Assembly: GCA_023014485.1 (NCBI GenBank)
Contig: JAJOZX010002705.1
Coordinates: 386,501 to 450,500, forward strand
Reading direction: 5' to 3'
Origin: Bathynomus jamesi
Taxonomy: Eukaryota; Arthropoda; Malacostraca; Isopoda; Cirolanidae
DNA length: 64,000 nt
Below the pieces are notes generated by a model. The model did not search any database, was not told where the DNA came from, and worked only from the letters and a program-made list of their open reading frames with translations. Made by a program: the position numbers and the translations under genes. Shown here piece by piece: positions 41,716 through 53,291 of this stretch (positions are counted from its first letter, which is position 1; each line of letters opens with the position of its first letter).

Positions 41716-44407
41716 CACTGGTATGCATATGAAATTGTTTTGTCTGCTGTGAGGGTTTTTTCAACTCATATTATATAATTCGACCATGCTGAATTCGAAA
41801 ATGACATTCGTTTTCCTCAATCAGGTCAGGTTTTTTCTCTATTGGCCATTTATTATAAGTCCAATTTTATCCCCAAATTTATTGATTTCTTTAGCTTAAA
41901 CACTGTAGATACGAGTAATATTATAAGAACACTCGTGAAAAATGAAAACATTGTGTGAATAAATATTTTTATTCATACAATGAATATGGAAAAAAGTTTA
42001 TTGAGGAAGGAATGAAGTTTTTTTGGCTTTCCGTCGGTGTTTTTCTTCGGGCACGTCTCGCTTCAAACACCAGCAATAGTCCGCCAGCATATTGATATCC
42101 CAGTTTCCCTGGTACCTCTCTTCCATTATTTTGATATCTTGGTGAAATCGTTCACCCTGTTCCTCACTATAATCCCCGCAATTTTCAGGAAAACAGTCCA
42201 AGTGGGACCACAAAAAGTGCATTTTTATGGACATGCGCGACCCATGAGCTTTGAAAGCTTCCATCAAGTTTTCGACAACGGACTCGTATTCTGGACTTCT
42301 ACGCTTGCCAAGAAAATCAGTGACAACTGATTTGAATGCCTGCCAGGCATTCTTCTCAGTTGGAGTCATTGCGTTTTCGAACTGAGTATCCTTGATCAAA
42401 GTTCGAATTTGAGGACCATCAAAACCCCAGCATTTAGTTTAGCATCAGATATATGAGGAAATTTACTCTCGAGATATCGGAATGCTGAACCCTCCTTATT
42501 CATTGATTTGATGAAATTTTTCATCAAGCCCAGCTTAATATGAAGTGGTGGGAGAAAATCTTTTGTTGGTGGTACAAGGGGCACTGAAACGACATTATGC
42601 GACCCAGGTTCAAAATTCTCTCTGGATGCCCATTCACGCTGTGCATAGTGTTTCTCATCCGCTCGGCTATCCCATTTGCAGAGGAAACATGGTATTTCGT
42701 GTATCCCCCTTGCATTCCCAATACAAATGCCACAATCTGAAAAAAAATGAAAATATTTAACGAATTTAGAGAATTTGTTCTATCAGATAAAAAATCTATG
42801 CATTGGACTGTATCACTTCTGTGGGGAAGTTAAGTGTTCTTATACGCTCTCAAATAACCTTTGGAAAAACAACATAGTCAATAGCAATAGTTTACTTATG
42901 ATATTAGTATTACCTTCAAATCTCCACAGATCCTCCAGTTATGTTGGTCGTATACGAGAGCATCCAGTAAAATTTTCATGTTATCGTAGCTCTCAGTAAG
43001 TTGTACGGAATGTGCTACAGGACTGATGCAACCCTATTCCCAATGTTGAGAAGTACTGCTTTCAAACTTCGTTTAGACGAGTCTATAAATAGCCTCCATT
43101 CTGATGCGTTATATGGCAGGCCCAAGGATTCGATTAGCCCCTCAACATTGCAGCAGTACACTAAGGAAGAGGTATTTTCGTGCACTGCAAAAAACTTGCG
43201 GAATTCTTCCTCTCGTTTCCTATACCAGGAGAATGTTGTTCCCGGAGCCAGCAAGTTGTCCTCTCGAAGTCGTGAGCCCAAGATCTCGGCAGCTAATTTG
43301 GAAAGTCCTAAATCCCTGGTAAGATCATTAAGTTTGGCCTGGTTGAGAGGCCTCGGCTCATTTGAAGCGGTATTTTGAGGTATATACGACTGGGACTGGT
43401 CATTGGCATTGGTCATTGATTCATCATCAGAATCATCGAAGTCCAGGGTTTGAGGTGGGTCGGGTATTGGAATTCCAGGACCATGGGTACAGGTCTCATA
43501 GCAGAAGGAATGTCAGGGTATACAACAATGTGTTTATTCTTCTTGTTAACTCCTGAAAATAGAAACACAGAAACATGGATATAAAACTTGCATATGAAAT
43601 AGAAGAAGCATTCAGACAGTGGCGGCTCGTGAGGGAAGGCTGTGGTCTGTAAGATATGAAATAGGTCGATGGAGTCTGTATATGTAAATGTAACTTGTAT
43701 AACAATATGTATGTGTAAATGTATTTTTTATAACAATATGTATATGTAAATGTATGATTACCATTATGGTGAATATTATGCTATATATGGTGAATATTAT
43801 GTCAAGTTTCATACGAGGATTTCAAAATATTTAAGAAAAATAAATTTATAAGCCCACCTTGGAGGTTTGTCATGCAGAAATAGCAATCTGTCACGTGATC
43901 CTTTCCTTCTCTCCAAATCATGGGAATTCCAAAGGCAAAGATTTCGCTCTGCCTTTGCTCCATCTTCTCAAATTTTCAATGCACGTCTTGCAGCACATAT
44001 GAGGGGCGAAATTTTTGTCCTGGTCCCCTAGCTTAATTCCAAAGTATGCTCTATACATTGTCTTCACAAATTTAGTGATTTGGGCCTGGTTATTTGGCAT
44101 GGTAACCGTCCCACATATGTAGCAGAATCTATTGGGATCATTTTTACACGCTCTATTCATCATGAAATATTTTATCTATATGCCTGAAAAGTAAAAAAAT
44201 ATTATACAAGTGAAACAAGTGATGATAGATGTTACTGTTCCAATTCCGCTTTGACAAAATCACGAAAAATTCTATTTTACTTATGAGGCCATAGCCGGAT
44301 AACCTGAGCTGATTGAGAAAAACGGATTGCAGATTCGAAATCAGCAGGAAAAACTCTATAAGTATCACTTACAAAACCCTTGACAGCAAAATTGATGCAT
44401 ACCAGTG
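41716..44407 (-). mobile_element. CACTGG-ended DNA transposon carrying family B
   Basis: Termini CACTGGTATGCAT and exact inverse. Similarity continues about 130 bp inward (TTTTCCTCAATCAGGTCAGG against TTTTTCTCAATCAGCTCAGG). TTA flanks both ends (41713-41715, 44408-44410). Excision with one TTA rejoins PLE-B codons F-Q-T-D-N-Y-Q-S. CACTR ends with a 3-bp duplication are the hallmark of the CACTA (EnSpm) group. The only gene inside is family B. Confidence 0.8.
41998..44163 (-). pseudogene. Family B protein, three exons (candidate transposase)
   Basis: Exon 1 (44163-43858): MMNRACKNDPNRFCYICG, KLGDQDKNFAPHMCCKTC, MIWREGKDHVTDCYFCM; the Cys pairs suggest zinc binding. Donor G|GTGGGC. Exon 2 (43552-42914): HIVVYPDIPSAMRPVP, acidic DFDDSDDES, LTRDLGLSKLAAEILGSRL, LLAPGTTFSWYRKREEEF, LTESYDNMKILLDALVYDQ. 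Donor G|GTAATA. Exon 3 (42736-41998): FVLGMQGGYTKYH, PTKDFLPPLHIKLGLMKNF, GSRMSIKMHFLWSHLDCFPE, GDYSEEQGERFHQDIKIME, DINMLADYCWCLKRDV. At least four single-base frameshifts, but the splice sites hold. I recall this family as uncharacterised and multi-copy in arthropods. The HLD...SEEQGE...H pattern is reminiscent of an RNase-H-type transposase end, which is inference. Confidence 0.7.
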
Positions 44408-44410
44408 TTA

Positions 44411-44835
44411 TCCGTTTGGAATAAAGCAAACGTATCATCAACATAACGTCTGTACAATTTCGGCTTAAGGTGAGGGGGGCACTCACAGAAGGCCCTTTCC
44501 TCAAGATGCGACATGAAAATATTCGCAAAAACGGGACCCAAGGGGCTCCCCATCCCCACTCCATCCAGCTGACGGTAAACTACCCTTGAAAACTGAAAAA
44601 GTTATCCTTGACTGCCAAATTCAGAAGCTGCTCAAACTGTGCTCTGCCAAAGCCGTGAAAAAGTGAGTCCGGCTGTGGAAAAGCTTTATTCAAAATAATT
44701 GTAATTGTCTCATCCAAGGGGACATTTGTAAAGAGGGAAGATACATCAAAACTTGTCATAAACAAAGAATTCGTATTAAACTTCTTAATTTCCTACACAA
44801 AAGAAAAACTATCCTTAACACTGTACGAGTTCATA
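44411..44835 (-). pseudogene. PLE-B reverse transcriptase core
   Basis: Minus strand: MTSFDVSSLFTNVPLDETIT (44580-44765), FGRAQFEQLLNLAVKDNFF, then LDGVGMGSPLGPVFANIFM and LYRRYVDDTFALFQTD with the catalytic YVDD. A frameshift near 44580 separates the two pieces. The 5' part is missing where the inverted copy begins. Confidence 0.85.
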
Positions 44836-44879
44836 GTAAATGATGATAACAGAGGGACAAGAAATTTGGCAAGTTTGTA

Positions 44880-45274
44880 ATTATAATACCCTTTGTAATA
44901 ATACCCTTGGATGTTTTTTCCGATGTCAGGACAAAATCCCCCCTGCGATGAGCTGTTCTGTTGTTTATTTGTTTACCTGCCCTGGGTGTTCCCAGGGGAA
45001 CTACGTTGGCAGCACAGTTCGTTCTTTGCAGGCGAGATTTTGCTCCCATATGGGTATTAGCCATAGGACAGGGAAAGTTTTATCGAAAAAGGAACAGTCT
45101 GCCATTAGAAATCATTCTATCAAGTGTAAGGTTGACATTTCCGTTAATAACTTTAAAATTCTTAAATCATTAAAATGCCCGTCCTCCCTCCGTATTTACG
45201 AATCTTTGTGCATTAAATTTCTGAACTCCAGTTTAAATATTGATTCTAGCTGTTACCCCCTTTATATTAATTAG
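44880..45274 (+). pseudogene. PLE-B inverted copy, GIY-YIG domain
   Basis: Plus strand: NNTLGCFFRCQDKIPPAMSC, VVYLFTCPGCSQGNYVGST, ending CYPLYIN; almost identical to the minus-strand end at 40809-41170. Confidence 0.85.
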
Positions 45275-45647
45275 AATACCTACAAACTAAATTTTTTTTT
45301 TTTTTTTTTTCCCCTTGTGACCCTGTCTCCTTTTCGCCTTAGTTTTTTGTGGCTGTCAAGTGGGCATGGTATGTTTGGTGCACTTTTGTGTTTTTTCGTT
45401 TAACTTTTTATTAGTAAAGTTTTTTAACTATTTTGTTTTAATGTTTTTAGTTTTTAAGTTTTAGTTTTATCATTCGTATATTTTGGTCATTTATATTTTT
45501 TACTTTTGATTTGTTTTTGGCTTATGCCTGTTTTATGCTCTGTCATTTTAATTTTATTCTTGAACAGTTTTAATTTTGTACTTTAAATTAGTTTTTTTGA
45601 CATTCATATATTTTTGTCATGCATTAATTTTAGCTTTTATTTATTAG

Positions 45648-45685
45648 GCCTTGAAAATGGGTAGAGTTGCCCGAAACGTCGGCTG
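45648..45685 (+). ncRNA. Hammerhead-like remnant, PLE-B right end
   Basis: Plus-strand partner of 40397-40440, same degenerate box. Confidence 0.3.
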
Positions 45686-45765
45686 CAGCCAAATATAATG
45701 ACTTTTTTGCTCTACGTCTTTGTTTTTATCCTAAATGTAAAACTACGTCTCCTTAGGAGGGATCC

Positions 45766-45771
<6 letters not shown>

Positions 45772-45840
<69 letters not shown>
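45772..45840. repeat. TA microsatellite
   Basis: About 69 bp of TA at the 3' end of SINE2. Confidence 0.95.
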
Positions 45841-45841
<1 letters not shown>

Positions 45842-45975
45842 CCTTAGTTTAGCTTCCGCCCGAATTGTTCATTCTGACGAAGGTCAAGCTTGTCACTCCA
45901 CCTTAGACCTACAGTTTAACGTGGGATCCGAACCACGCCCCACTAGCAGCCCAGCGTCTTAACCACTAGGCTACC
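45841..45975 (-). mobile_element. SINE2, copy 2
   Basis: Minus strand: GGGTAGCCTAGTGGTTAAGA, B box GTTCGGATCCC, tail GGTGGAGTGACAAGCTTGAC and GGGCGGAAGCTAAACTAAGG into TA. Confidence 0.75.
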
Positions 45976-46125
45976 CAAGTTACCCATTTATCTACCATCC
46001 AATTTTTATTGTATGAGAGGATGAACAGCTGGGTTTCCTGCGTGCCGCCTGTCGTCACCGGGTCTCCATCCGGGGCCGATGGATTCGTACTCACCGACGC
46101 TAACCTCTACAGCACTGAGGCGCAT
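45976..46125 (-). mobile_element. SINE1, copy 3
   Basis: Minus strand: CCTCAGTGCTGTAGAGGTTA, GAGTACGAATCCATCGGCCC, CCCAGCTGTTCATCCTCTC. Directly abuts SINE2. Confidence 0.7.
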
Positions 46126-46127
46126 TG

Positions 46128-47190
46128 AATATATATACAGTATGTATATATACACCTTTGCTTTCAGAGACTCCGTGCCATTATTCCTCATTTCGTGGAG
46201 GTCAGGCTTGTTGCTCCTTCTCTTGAGTCGATCTGGTGAAGTAAAAAATTGGTTTCTTGCGTTCTCCACTTCACATAACCAGGTACTCCTGGCTCATCTA
46301 GAATTGGTCTGAGTTAAGCATCTAGTCTTCTTTTGAAGATATCCACCGCTACACCACTCATGTTCTTTAGTTCCTTGGGCAGCTGGTGAACAGTCTTGGT
46401 CCTCTCACAGCAAATTATTTTCCTTCAGGGTTGAGGATGTTCCCTGTCTAGCCCTTTAATTTGGGAACACGACACATTCTTCCTTTTCTACTTTTCACTG
46501 TTGTTTGAGTGGTTATAGGATTCAGAGTAAGATTAGGGACTACTTCCTCCAAGTGTAAATAATGATGTACCTCCCTCTTCTTTCCAGTGAATATAAATTT
46601 AATTCATATAACCTTTCCCAGTAATTTAGTTCTTTGCATCCATTGATCTTGGCTGTGAGCTTCTCTGAATCTCTTCTAGTTGATTAATATCTTCTTTTTT
46701 ATATAGGGATGTTAAGATCGAGCAATACTCCAACTTGGGTATGATCAGTGTTTTCAATAGAGGAATCATTATATGCCTATCCCTTCTTTTAAAGGTTCTC
46801 AGTATCTGTCCAGTTATACTTTTTGCTCTGTTTACTGCTATCTTATTTTGTGTTTCAAATTTCGCGTCATCAGTCATTACAACAACTAAATCTTTTGCTT
46901 TAGAGTTTCTGTGAATTTCCCGTCCAATTTGGGGTATACTATTCCATGGATTTTAAGTCCTCCCTTTTTCCGTACCTTATCAGTTGAAATTTCTCATTGC
47001 TAAATTTCATATTATTGCCTTCAGACCAATTGTAGATTCTGTTCATGTCTGTTTATAAAGATCCTATATCCTTTGGGTTTCTTATTTTTCTACTGATTTT
47101 TGTCATCGGCAACTGATCAAAACTTCTTCATCTATGTCAGTTAGCATGATTATGAAGAATAATGGAGCTAATATTGCTCCTCTAATCAAC
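46128..47190 (-). pseudogene. LINE-A RT C-terminal half and 3' end
   Basis: Minus strand: ISRKIRNPKDIGSLQTDMN, FQLIRYGKREDLKSME, then MTDDAKFETQNKIAVNRAKS, ILRTFKRRDRHIMIPLLKTL, PKLEYCSILTSLYKKEDINQ, LEEIQRS (46626-46877). YIIIYTWK and LFTSCPRN-type tail follow, with GYVKWRTQETNFLLHQ near 46260. 3' signature CAAGCCTGACCTCCACG and GGCACGGAGTCTCTG ends in TATATATACA. Several shifts and stops; RT catalytic box not readable. Confidence 0.8.
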
Positions 47191-47224
47191 TCTTGTTAAT
47201 CATATGCTAATCTTTTTGTTTTTC

Positions 47225-47345
47225 TGTCCCGTTGTATATATTTTTGTCATCTCGCCTTCTCCCTTCATTCCCTGACGAGGTGTACTTCTGAATACACGAA
47301 AGGCCTTGGAATCATTTTTCTTTTTCCTTGTGGTGTTTGCATCAT
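47225..47345 (+). mobile_element. PLE-like terminal fragment with hammerhead-like motif
   Basis: CTGACGA (47272-47278), stem GTGTA/TACAC with an extra G, then GAAA (47298-47301) and GGCCTTGG. The layout fits a hammerhead core as found in Penelope-like terminal repeats, and it differs from PLE-A and PLE-B. No coding part remains. Confidence 0.5.
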
Positions 47346-47774
47346 ATATACAGTATATATACATATACTGTATATATCTTTTAAACATGAGAGTGATATC
47401 GGAAAACATGCTTCATGATATGTTTATGTATAGTCTGGCGGTGTTCATTTCCATCATACACTTCCAATTCAACTTTGCATGAATGGAATGTTGAAGGTGT
47501 TGGAAATGCTTCCGTCAAAATAAATTCTTGTAGAATATATATTTTGTTTATACTAGGGATGTGCCAAACACACATTCGGTGTAAAAACTATTCGGCCGAA
47601 TACCGAATACTGAATATAAGTTTTATTTGGGTTTATTAGATGTTAATGTAAAAAATGAAGCCTTTACCAGTTTGACAGGACATAAAATTAATAATAAATG
47701 TGAGCAAAAGCAGTATGCTTTAGCCACCAAAAAATCTACCAGGTTCCCATTCTCGTGAAAACATTGGAACTGCA

Positions 47775-48966
47775 TTGACTTCTACATGTATATTGCAAGA
47801 ATGGTCAACAGAGAGCGATCGTATGCATGCAGTTATGCACGATAATAGCCGTAATATTACTAAAGCTGTTCGCGTTCTCAAAATGACTTCTGTTGCTTGG
47901 GTGAATTATACTTTAGCGCTTGCAGTTAATGGAGACCGTCTTAACCAGAAGTCTGTTTCAGATATATGTGCAATTGCCAGCCGAATCTGTTCACATTTTA
48001 ATCATTCATCTCTAGCCTGCGACAAAATTAAGGAAATCCAGAAGCAACATAATTTATCCGAAAATAAACTTATAAGGAACCACTGATGGCCCGATGAAAC
48101 TCCACATTCTATATGCTACAATGACTTCTTCAACAGAAAAAATGCAGCTCTTGTATACGTCTCGGACTATGACATACTAACCCTCAATAACCATCAGTGG
48201 ACTCTAATTCAGCATATTTTAAAGGTTCTTAGTCCATGTAAAAAATTAACGAATGACTTTTCCTATGATTCTTCTTGTCTTTCCATGGTGTCTCCCGGTG
48301 TAACGGGTCTCGTGGTATTTTGCGTAACATAAACTGATGACACAGGTATTCATACGATGAAAAACGATTTAAAAGAAAATTTACAGAATCGCTTCAAGCA
48401 GTGGAAAACAAATAATTACTTGCATGATTGTTCAGGTTTTAGATCCTCATTTCAAACTTGCTTGCATTACAGTGCCTGAGTTTGTAAAAAATGAGATAAT
48501 CACTATGTCTACATCACCTAATGCTCTTTCTACACGTAATATAACTCATGGCGATGAAGCAACTGCTTTTGTTTCATGAGAAGATCAAAAACCTTTGCTA
48601 AAGAAGCCGAACGTTGACTTATGGAGCTACTTTGACGAGGTTGCTACATCTTCACAATCAGATGTGCCTCCACCTATCAAAAGTAGCCAGCAAAGTTGTC
48701 AAAAAGAATTAAACAGCCATTCAAAGGAGCCATGAGTCAGTCGCGACCCGAACCCTCTTGATTGGTGGCGCCATAATGGCGAAAGATTCCTGAAGCTATT
48801 AGTACTTGCTCGCAAATATCTCACCACACCACCCACAAACGTACGAAGTGAACGGCCGTTCAGTTCTATGAAAAATGTAATTACCGACGCACGTAATCAT
48901 TTAGCTCCTGCTGAACGACTAATTTTTCTGTACGATAATCTACTTGCCTTAAATTTCAATTATTAG
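47775..48966 (+). pseudogene. hAT transposase, Ac/ZBED-like
   Basis: AVMHDNSRNITKAVRVL carries an RNase-H Asp; then RICSHFNHSSLACDKIKEIQ, WTLIQHILKVLSPCKKLTND, ILDPHFKLACITVPEFV, and the C-terminal dimerisation region NPLDWWRHNGERFLKLLVLA, YLTTPPTNVRSERPFSSMKN and LAPAERLIFLYDN. No BED finger can be read at the N-terminus; stops and shifts at 48086, 48330, 48580 and 48735. Confidence 0.8.
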
Positions 48967-49183
48967 GTTTTGTTTTTGCAGTAATTATTTTTACTGCCTA
49001 TTAATTTTTTTTGTAAGGTTATTACTTACTAGTATCACTATACCAAGTTGGATTTGTTTGTATGTATTCTTTGAAATATAAAAACCAGACTTTAAATTTC
49101 ATTTCCTAAATCACGTTATTTACCCAAATTATCAAATATTCGTATTCGGTTAAAACATATAAAAACTATTCGTACATGATCTA

Positions 49184-49381
49184 GAGTGTCCAGATTTGTG
49201 CTTGGAAAAACCGGGACAGGGGCGGATTATGCCCATTAGCCTATAGGCTTATTTTGAAAAAACTTTTTAACAAAGTAAATGAATACTAAATATAATAATA
49301 TACACCTTATAGTTTCACATTCGCATAGTATATAATTAATATAACTCTTAAAATATGGAAAACCGGGACGTATGGACACCC
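49184..49381. mobile_element. Small MITE nested in the hAT element
   Basis: Ends GAGTGTCCA and (inverse) GGGTGTCCA, with AACCGGGAC inside both ends, flanked by TA (49182-49183, 49382-49383). Non-coding. Confidence 0.6.
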
Positions 49382-49403
49382 TAGGTACATCCTTAGTTTA
49401 TAC

Positions 49404-50870
49404 ATTCTAATTTTATGGGTTAACAAATAATAAATACCATATATATTCTGAAGTGAGGCGGTAACAAATATTTCGATAGAAGTCCAAAAAAAGTTGAAAT
49501 ATAGTGAAAATCCTGTAATTAAGTAATTTTAAAAGTGTCAGTATCTGTGTGAATATGTAGTGCCCGCAAAGTGATTTTTTTAAGTTGTGAAGTCGCGGCG
49601 TATGTCATTAAAAAGAAAAAGTAAATTAATCCATGTAGTGTTTCGATTGCTCATCTGTTAACAAAAGTTGATTTGTAGAAATAACCACATATATTTCCAA
49701 ATAAAATATAAACAAAATAAATATTTACCACAAAATAAATTTAGAATAAAAAATAATAACCTTTGTTTCTAACCAACCAACTAGTAAAATTGGGTTTCCC
49801 TAATTAGCAAAAAGAAGAAAGAAAAAAAAGTTTTTTTGAGACTGAAAAACTCAGCTTTTTGTTAAACATCGAAAAATTTTGACTGCTGAATCAAGTGGGC
49901 TAGTTTTTTTATAAAAAATTCTTGTAGTTCCCCACCTAACCGGGCAACTTAAAGTCAACCTTTAAATCTTAATATTAACCACTGCAATTAAACTAAAAAC
50001 TAAAACCCTGTCTAACTAAATAGTGGCCTACCAGAACTAGGTGTAAGTAGCTTAATCAAAATACTTAACTAAGGTAAGAGATTGAAACTAGGTACTAAAG
50101 AAACTCGAACCGGGCTACAACAGCCCTAACTAAATAATTAAATGGCTGGAACAGCCCCTATTAAAACTTAAGGGCAATATAGCCCTAACCTGACCTAAGT
50201 AAAAACCTTCAAAACATTAAACCTTTAAAAACAAAAACTTAAGGGCAATACAGCCCTAGCCTAACTTAAACTGCAAAACCTAGGTCTGGGAAATTGCCCC
50301 TATGAATAAATAACTTAGCAGTGTGCTAAATAGTGACTTAACAAATAAAAATTAAAATCTGGAAACTAAATGAAACTTATGGACTAGTTAGAAACAGAAA
50401 GGGTAACGTTCAACTGGCAACTTCATTTGTGGTAAGTCAAAACTAATTTTAATAAATTTAGCTTGACCATAGTTAGTAATCTGGCTGACGACCAAATTTT
50501 AACCTTAAAACCACTGCAACCTACAGTGAAAAAGTCTGTAGCTATGTTGACAGTTTAAATGGGCCATTATTATTTCTATAATTACTGTGCCTATTTAAGT
50601 AAACTTAGCCTTAATATTGCACCTGAATAAAAGTAATCTCTCTCAAAAAATAATTTTTCAATAATTTTTCAATATCATCTGAAAGACATTTCACTGCCCA
50701 TTCTAAGTCTGAAAGAAAGCGCATTGTTTCTCCTAACTTCCTACAGCTATACCCCACGGCCCGTCTTCCTTATCCGGCCACCAATCAGTGAACACATACA
50801 ACACGTGATAAACCCCCCCTCCCCTCATCCCACAAAATAACGGAATCAACATCTTTCTCAGTCCCTTTGA
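49404..50870. other. AC-rich non-coding stretch with GGGC/GCCC hairpin repeats
   Basis: No gene supported. From about 50110 to 50290 the unit AACTTAAGGGCAATATAGCC recurs about every 80 bp, each able to form an AGGGC/GCCCT hairpin. TGA/TAA codons in all frames. Confidence 0.5.
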
Positions 50871-51339
50871 ATCAGAATCGTTCCTTTTGAATCAGAATTC
50901 GTTCACCGGTAATTATATTAACTAGCACGGAAAGGACAACCGATTTTAACAACTCTGTCAAATTTGCAACATTGCAGCTAACGAGACAAAGGCAATTAGG
51001 TGTGATCTCTGTTAGTTTCTTTTCGACTTTAATGTCCCTTAATGCCGGTGCAAAACAACTAAATGAAGTAAAGTATTTCTCTGAGATTTTCACAACGGAA
51101 ATAAACTCGTTTACGGTTTTTAAAACAGAACGAGAAATTGAAAAAGAAGCCAATGGAGAAAGTGTGAATGAGGAGCAGAGACGAACAGGCAAGGAGCCGA
51201 TAGAGAGAGAAAGAAATACCAACACTCAAATAGCAAAGCACTAAAGATATAAAGAAGTCATCTCCCAAAAAGGAAATAAAACCAAGACCAAAAACAAAGG
51301 CTCCAGTCAGTAATATTAAAGAAACTATGATATATACAG
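50871..51339. other. Unassigned stretch with overlapping frames on both strands
   Basis: Open frames of about 90-139 codons exist on both strands but none has a recognised motif; the minus-strand one is hydrophobic by composition. Could be LINE-A 5' sequence on the plus strand. Confidence 0.3.
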
Positions 51340-52342
51340 TATAAATATTATGTAAGAGGAATTTGCAGATATAGAGGCGGACAATGCCTACATGCCTATC
51401 CGACTTTGGGTAAGTTCTGTAATAATGGTTACTGTAAATTCGGTGATATCTGCAAATTCTACCACCTGACCATATCACAAATTATACAGAATATGGAAGA
51501 TGCAAGTACGGAAGACAGTGATACCATCATCATCTTCCAATAAACCCTAAAGTCTCTAGAAATAATCCAAAGAAAACAACGAGTACAAACCACGAAAATA
51601 ATTTTTTCGACATCGCCAATGAAATACGGCTACTAAACTTCATTTAGCACATGCAGTCGACGCAGTTTAAAACCTCTGAGGCGAACCATTTTCAGGGAAG
51701 AGGCTACCAGAAGAGGTAAAAGGAAACGAATCTTTCCCAGTGGACCACACGACTACGGAACATGCGACACTGACGAATAACGAATTTGTAATATACAACA
51801 TGAGGGATAGCGTAAAACTGAAAACAAAAGTGGCCCTGGAAAATATAGAAGAACTAAAACTGAATCACTCGTTAAACAAAGTTTCACACCTAAAATGAAT
51901 TATGGATGAAACAAAGGCCGACTTCGCATGCCTCACGGAAATACATCTTAAAGACTGCTAAGAACACTGAAAACTGTGAGCATTGCATAGATAAAAAAGA
52001 AATACAAATCGAGAACTATAACATACTACAAGCTGACAGAACGGAAAGACGAAGGGGTGGCTGTGCTATATACAGTACATGCGTGAGAACCATATGGCAG
52101 AAATAATAGTAAGTAAATCAAACAGTACGTTGAACTTTTAGCAGTAAAACCTGGAAAACTAAACGTGATACAAATAGTTATATATAGACCCTCGAACACT
52201 CCAACTGCAAAATTCTCTGATACCATTACTGAAATAAGAAACCTAATAAAGGTTTTAAACACCCAATCCCTCAATATAATACTCGTACTCTGCGGAGATT
52301 CTAATTTCCCACTTATAAAGTACAAAGGGGTGGGAAGAAACA

Positions 52343-52347
52343 TATAT

Positions 52348-52389
<42 letters not shown>
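52343..52389. repeat. TA microsatellite
   Basis: Interrupted TA run; target of the DD41D element. Confidence 0.9.
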
Positions 52390-52392
<3 letters not shown>

Positions 52393-53291
52393 GGCGTCCT
52401 AAAAAAATGTATACACACTTAAATACTTATAAAGGCAGTGTTTATTAAAATACATTTCATTTTCAAAATGTAATAGAATCTACAGACATTATTTAATTGT
52501 TTTGTCAACGCCTGTTTTCAAACTGACGTCCGTTCTGGTCCAGGCACTGCTGATAACGCGAAGCAATGGAATCGCAAACATCACGAAACATTTCGTTTGG
52601 TATTTGTGTGCATTCTCGTTCAATGGCTGCTTTCAATTCAGCGACTGTTGCAGGTTTTATAGCGTAGACTTTGTCTTTTAAGTATCCCCATAAAAAAAAG
52701 TCTAGTGGTTTGAGGTCTGGTGAACGCGGAGGGTATTCTACGAAACCCCTTCGTCCAATCCACATCCACATCGTGCCAAGTACCACTCGCAATACTCCAC
52801 TCTTCGGTCGGATCATCTTCATTAATAGCATGGACTAATCTTGGAATGTAACTTTTCCATTGACAGCGCTTCAAAATGGGTTGGACAGACGATTCTGAAA
52901 TTCCTACCTCACGACTCGCTTGCCGCACAGATTTTCTTGGACTTGGTGATACGTTTCCAGTACTCTTCTTGCTTTGTGGGGCTTGTCGATGTCCGTGGTC
53001 TTCCGGAACGCTTCTTGTTGACATTCTGAACAGTTCCATCGGCTTCAAACTTATCTCTAATTCGAGTGATGGTAAGTCGCGTTGGTGGATCTGTTTGAAA
53101 CTCCCTCCTAAACTGTCTTTGCACTTCAACTGCGTTTTCACACTTCCAGTAGCATTTTAGAATGAATTTCCTTTTTTCAAAGCTTAGTCTGACTGCCATT
53201 ATTAATTCTAATGGGTTTAACTTGGAAAGAAAGGAACATCAATTGAGCTATCAGCTGTTAAAGTGTGTATACATTTTTTTGGGACGCCCTG
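52390..53291 (-). mobile_element. DD41D mariner-like element, catalytic centre deleted
   Basis: Ends CAGGGCGTCCYAAAAAAATG and inverse at TA. Minus-strand frames keep the N-terminal domain [47 protein letters not shown] and the end [20 protein letters not shown] with CLDQNGRQFENRR. The middle, with the first two catalytic Asp residues, is missing. It complements the N-terminal gaps of the other four copies. Confidence 0.85.

Larger units (their letters stand above)
40333..45740 (-). mobile_element. Penelope-like element PLE-B with inverted partial copy
   Basis: A minus-strand element runs from about 44835 (truncated 5') to 40333, and an inverted copy of its 3' end lies at 44840-45740. Outer ends match inversely (AGGATAAAAACAAAGACGTA). 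Both ends carry the string GCCCGAAACGTCGGCTGCAG. It is interrupted by the 2,692-bp CACTGG element. Confidence 0.85.
47554..49395 (+). mobile_element. Ac-type hAT element
   Basis: Ends TAGGGATGTGCC and (inverse) TAAGGATGTACC, flanked by perfect GTTTATAC (47546-47553, 49396-49403). Subterminal CGAATACCGAATA on the left and ATTCGTATTCGG on the right are typical of this group. A 198-bp MITE is nested at 49184. Confidence 0.85.

Noticed and set aside
49404..50870. Mitochondrial DNA insertion
   Set aside because: The AC-rich composition suggested it, but no rRNA, tRNA or respiratory gene segment can be read.
50871..51478. Membrane protein on the minus strand (139 and 117 codons)
   Set aside because: Hydrophobic by composition, overlaps plus-strand LINE-A CCCH fingers, no start context or homology recognised.
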